Positions 5,095 through 5,734 of a stretch of 5,734 nt of DNA are shown piece by piece. The stretch is from an uncultured Faecalibacterium sp. GTDB taxonomy: Bacteria > Bacillota > Clostridia > Oscillospirales > Ruminococcaceae. The stretch is taken from NCBI GenBank assembly GCA_937915335.1, contig CALDLZ010000468.1:1-5734 (forward strand). Direction: 5' to 3'. The notes beneath the pieces were generated by a model, which saw nothing but the letters and a program-made list of their open reading frames with translations, was not told the origin of the DNA and did not search any database. How positions within the stretch are numbered: the stretch's first letter is position 1; each line of letters starts with the position of its first letter. Made by a program: the position numbers and the translations under genes.

Positions 5095-5734
5095 TTAGCG
5101 AATCTCAATACCCAGCTTGAACTTCAGGTTGCCAAGCACTTTCTTGACGGTGCGCTCGACCTGCTCGGCGGAGACCTCGCCGTTGGGGTCGGCCAGGGTC
5201 AGAGAGAAAGCCATGCTCTTCTTGCCTTCGCCCAGGTTTGCGCCGCGATAGATATCGAACAGCTTGACCTCGGTGATGAGCGGGCTTGCCTTCTTGATGG
5301 TGTCCTCGATCTCGCCGCAGGTGATCTTTTCCTCGCAGACGAGGGCCAAGTCACGCTTGACGGCAGCGTAGGGGCTCAGGGGCTTATAGCGCAGCTCGCC
5401 ATCCACGCAGGACATCAGCGCCTCATAGTCCAACTCACCCAGATAGATGTTCTGGCTGTCCTTCTGATCCTTGGCAATTTCCAGCTCGCCGTTGATCTCA
5501 TTGGAGAGCTTGCCGAACACGCCCAGGCGCTTGCCGTTGCAGTAAACCGCGGCGCTGATGCCGGGATGGAGCCACGGGGTGGTCTCACGCTCGTAGGTGA
5601 AGGTCAGGTCGAAGCCTGCGGCCAGGGCCTCCACAGCGCCCTTCACGGTGAAGAAATCCTCATCAGGGCCAAAAGCACCGATGCAGAGGGTCTGACGCTC
5701 GTGGGGATGCTCATTGATGGGCAGCTCCTTGGCC
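5095..5734 (-). CDS. pheT: Phenylalanyl-tRNA synthetase beta subunit, C-terminal fragment
   Basis: The fragment enters from the right window edge; 212 residues to the TAA stop are visible, against about 800 for a full bacterial PheT. The protein charges tRNA-Phe as part of the cytoplasmic alpha2beta2 enzyme. The first visible residues are AKELPINEHPHERQ, then DEDFFTVKGAVEAL and the synthetase-core stretch TPWLHPGISAAVYCNGKRLG. From about residue 117 onward (YKPLSPYAAVKRDLALVCEE to FKLGIEIR) it is the ferredoxin-fold anticodon-binding (FDX-ACB) domain, including LFDIYRG and KSMAFSLTLAD. The GTG at 5646 is an internal Val codon and not a start, since the frame and the PheT homology continue upstream. 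It is a housekeeping gene, separated by its own terminator from the B12-controlled genes, with no functional link implied. Confidence 0.95.
   Translation of the reverse strand, partial: AKELPINEHPHERQTLCIGAFGPDEDFFTVKGAVEALAAGFDLTFTYERETTPWLHPGISAAVYCNGKRLGVFGKLSNEINGELEIAKDQKDSQNIYLGELDYEALMSCVDGELRYKPLSPYAAVKRDLALVCEEKITCGEIEDTIKKASPLITEVKLFDIYRGANLGEGKKSMAFSLTLADPNGEVSAEQVERTVKKVLGNLKFKLGIEIR

Noticed and set aside
5646..5646. A GTG start for a 183-aa protein at the right end
   Set aside because: The same frame remains open to the window edge and continues the PheT sequence upstream, so this is an internal valine codon.

Overview
The window reads almost entirely on the minus strand and looks like a chromosomal segment of a moderately high-GC gut Clostridia bacterium. 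The proteins and a palindromic intergenic element resemble Faecalibacterium and its relatives as I remember them; this assignment is from memory, not a search. Transcription runs from high to low coordinates.

Layout, in the order of transcription. (1) 5734-5095: the C-terminal third of pheT (phenylalanyl-tRNA synthetase beta subunit), entering from the window edge and closed by a strong intrinsic terminator. (2) 5044-4616: a regulatory leader of about 430 bp. It holds a sigma70-type promoter that overlaps the pheT terminator, a complete cobalamin (B12) riboswitch, and an expression platform with a terminator and a competing antiterminator strand. (3) 4615-3380: a lipoprotein form of the CbiK sirohydrochlorin cobaltochelatase, with all three metal-site residues conserved, followed by an intrinsic terminator. 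(4) 3262-2411: a lipoprotein with two beta-rich repeats that resemble NEAT (heme-binding) domains. (5) 2390-2340: a short palindromic repeat element. (6) 2326 to the left edge: an ABC importer of the iron-siderophore/heme/cobalamin class, consisting of a substrate-binding lipoprotein, a FecCD/BtuC-type permease and the start of the ATPase, tightly spaced or overlapping.

Taken together this looks like a surface tetrapyrrole or corrinoid acquisition system. Two lipid-anchored proteins (a chelatase-fold enzyme and a putative tetrapyrrole binder) would stand outside the membrane beside a BtuF/BtuC/BtuD-like importer, with at least the chelatase under cobalamin control. An exported cobaltochelatase with no corrin-ring biosynthesis gene in view is the most unusual point. 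It suggests metal insertion into, or removal from, a scavenged tetrapyrrole rather than a step of cytoplasmic de novo B12 synthesis. That role is inference. The family assignments, the riboswitch and the terminators are directly readable from the sequence. The plus strand holds only shadow ORFs.
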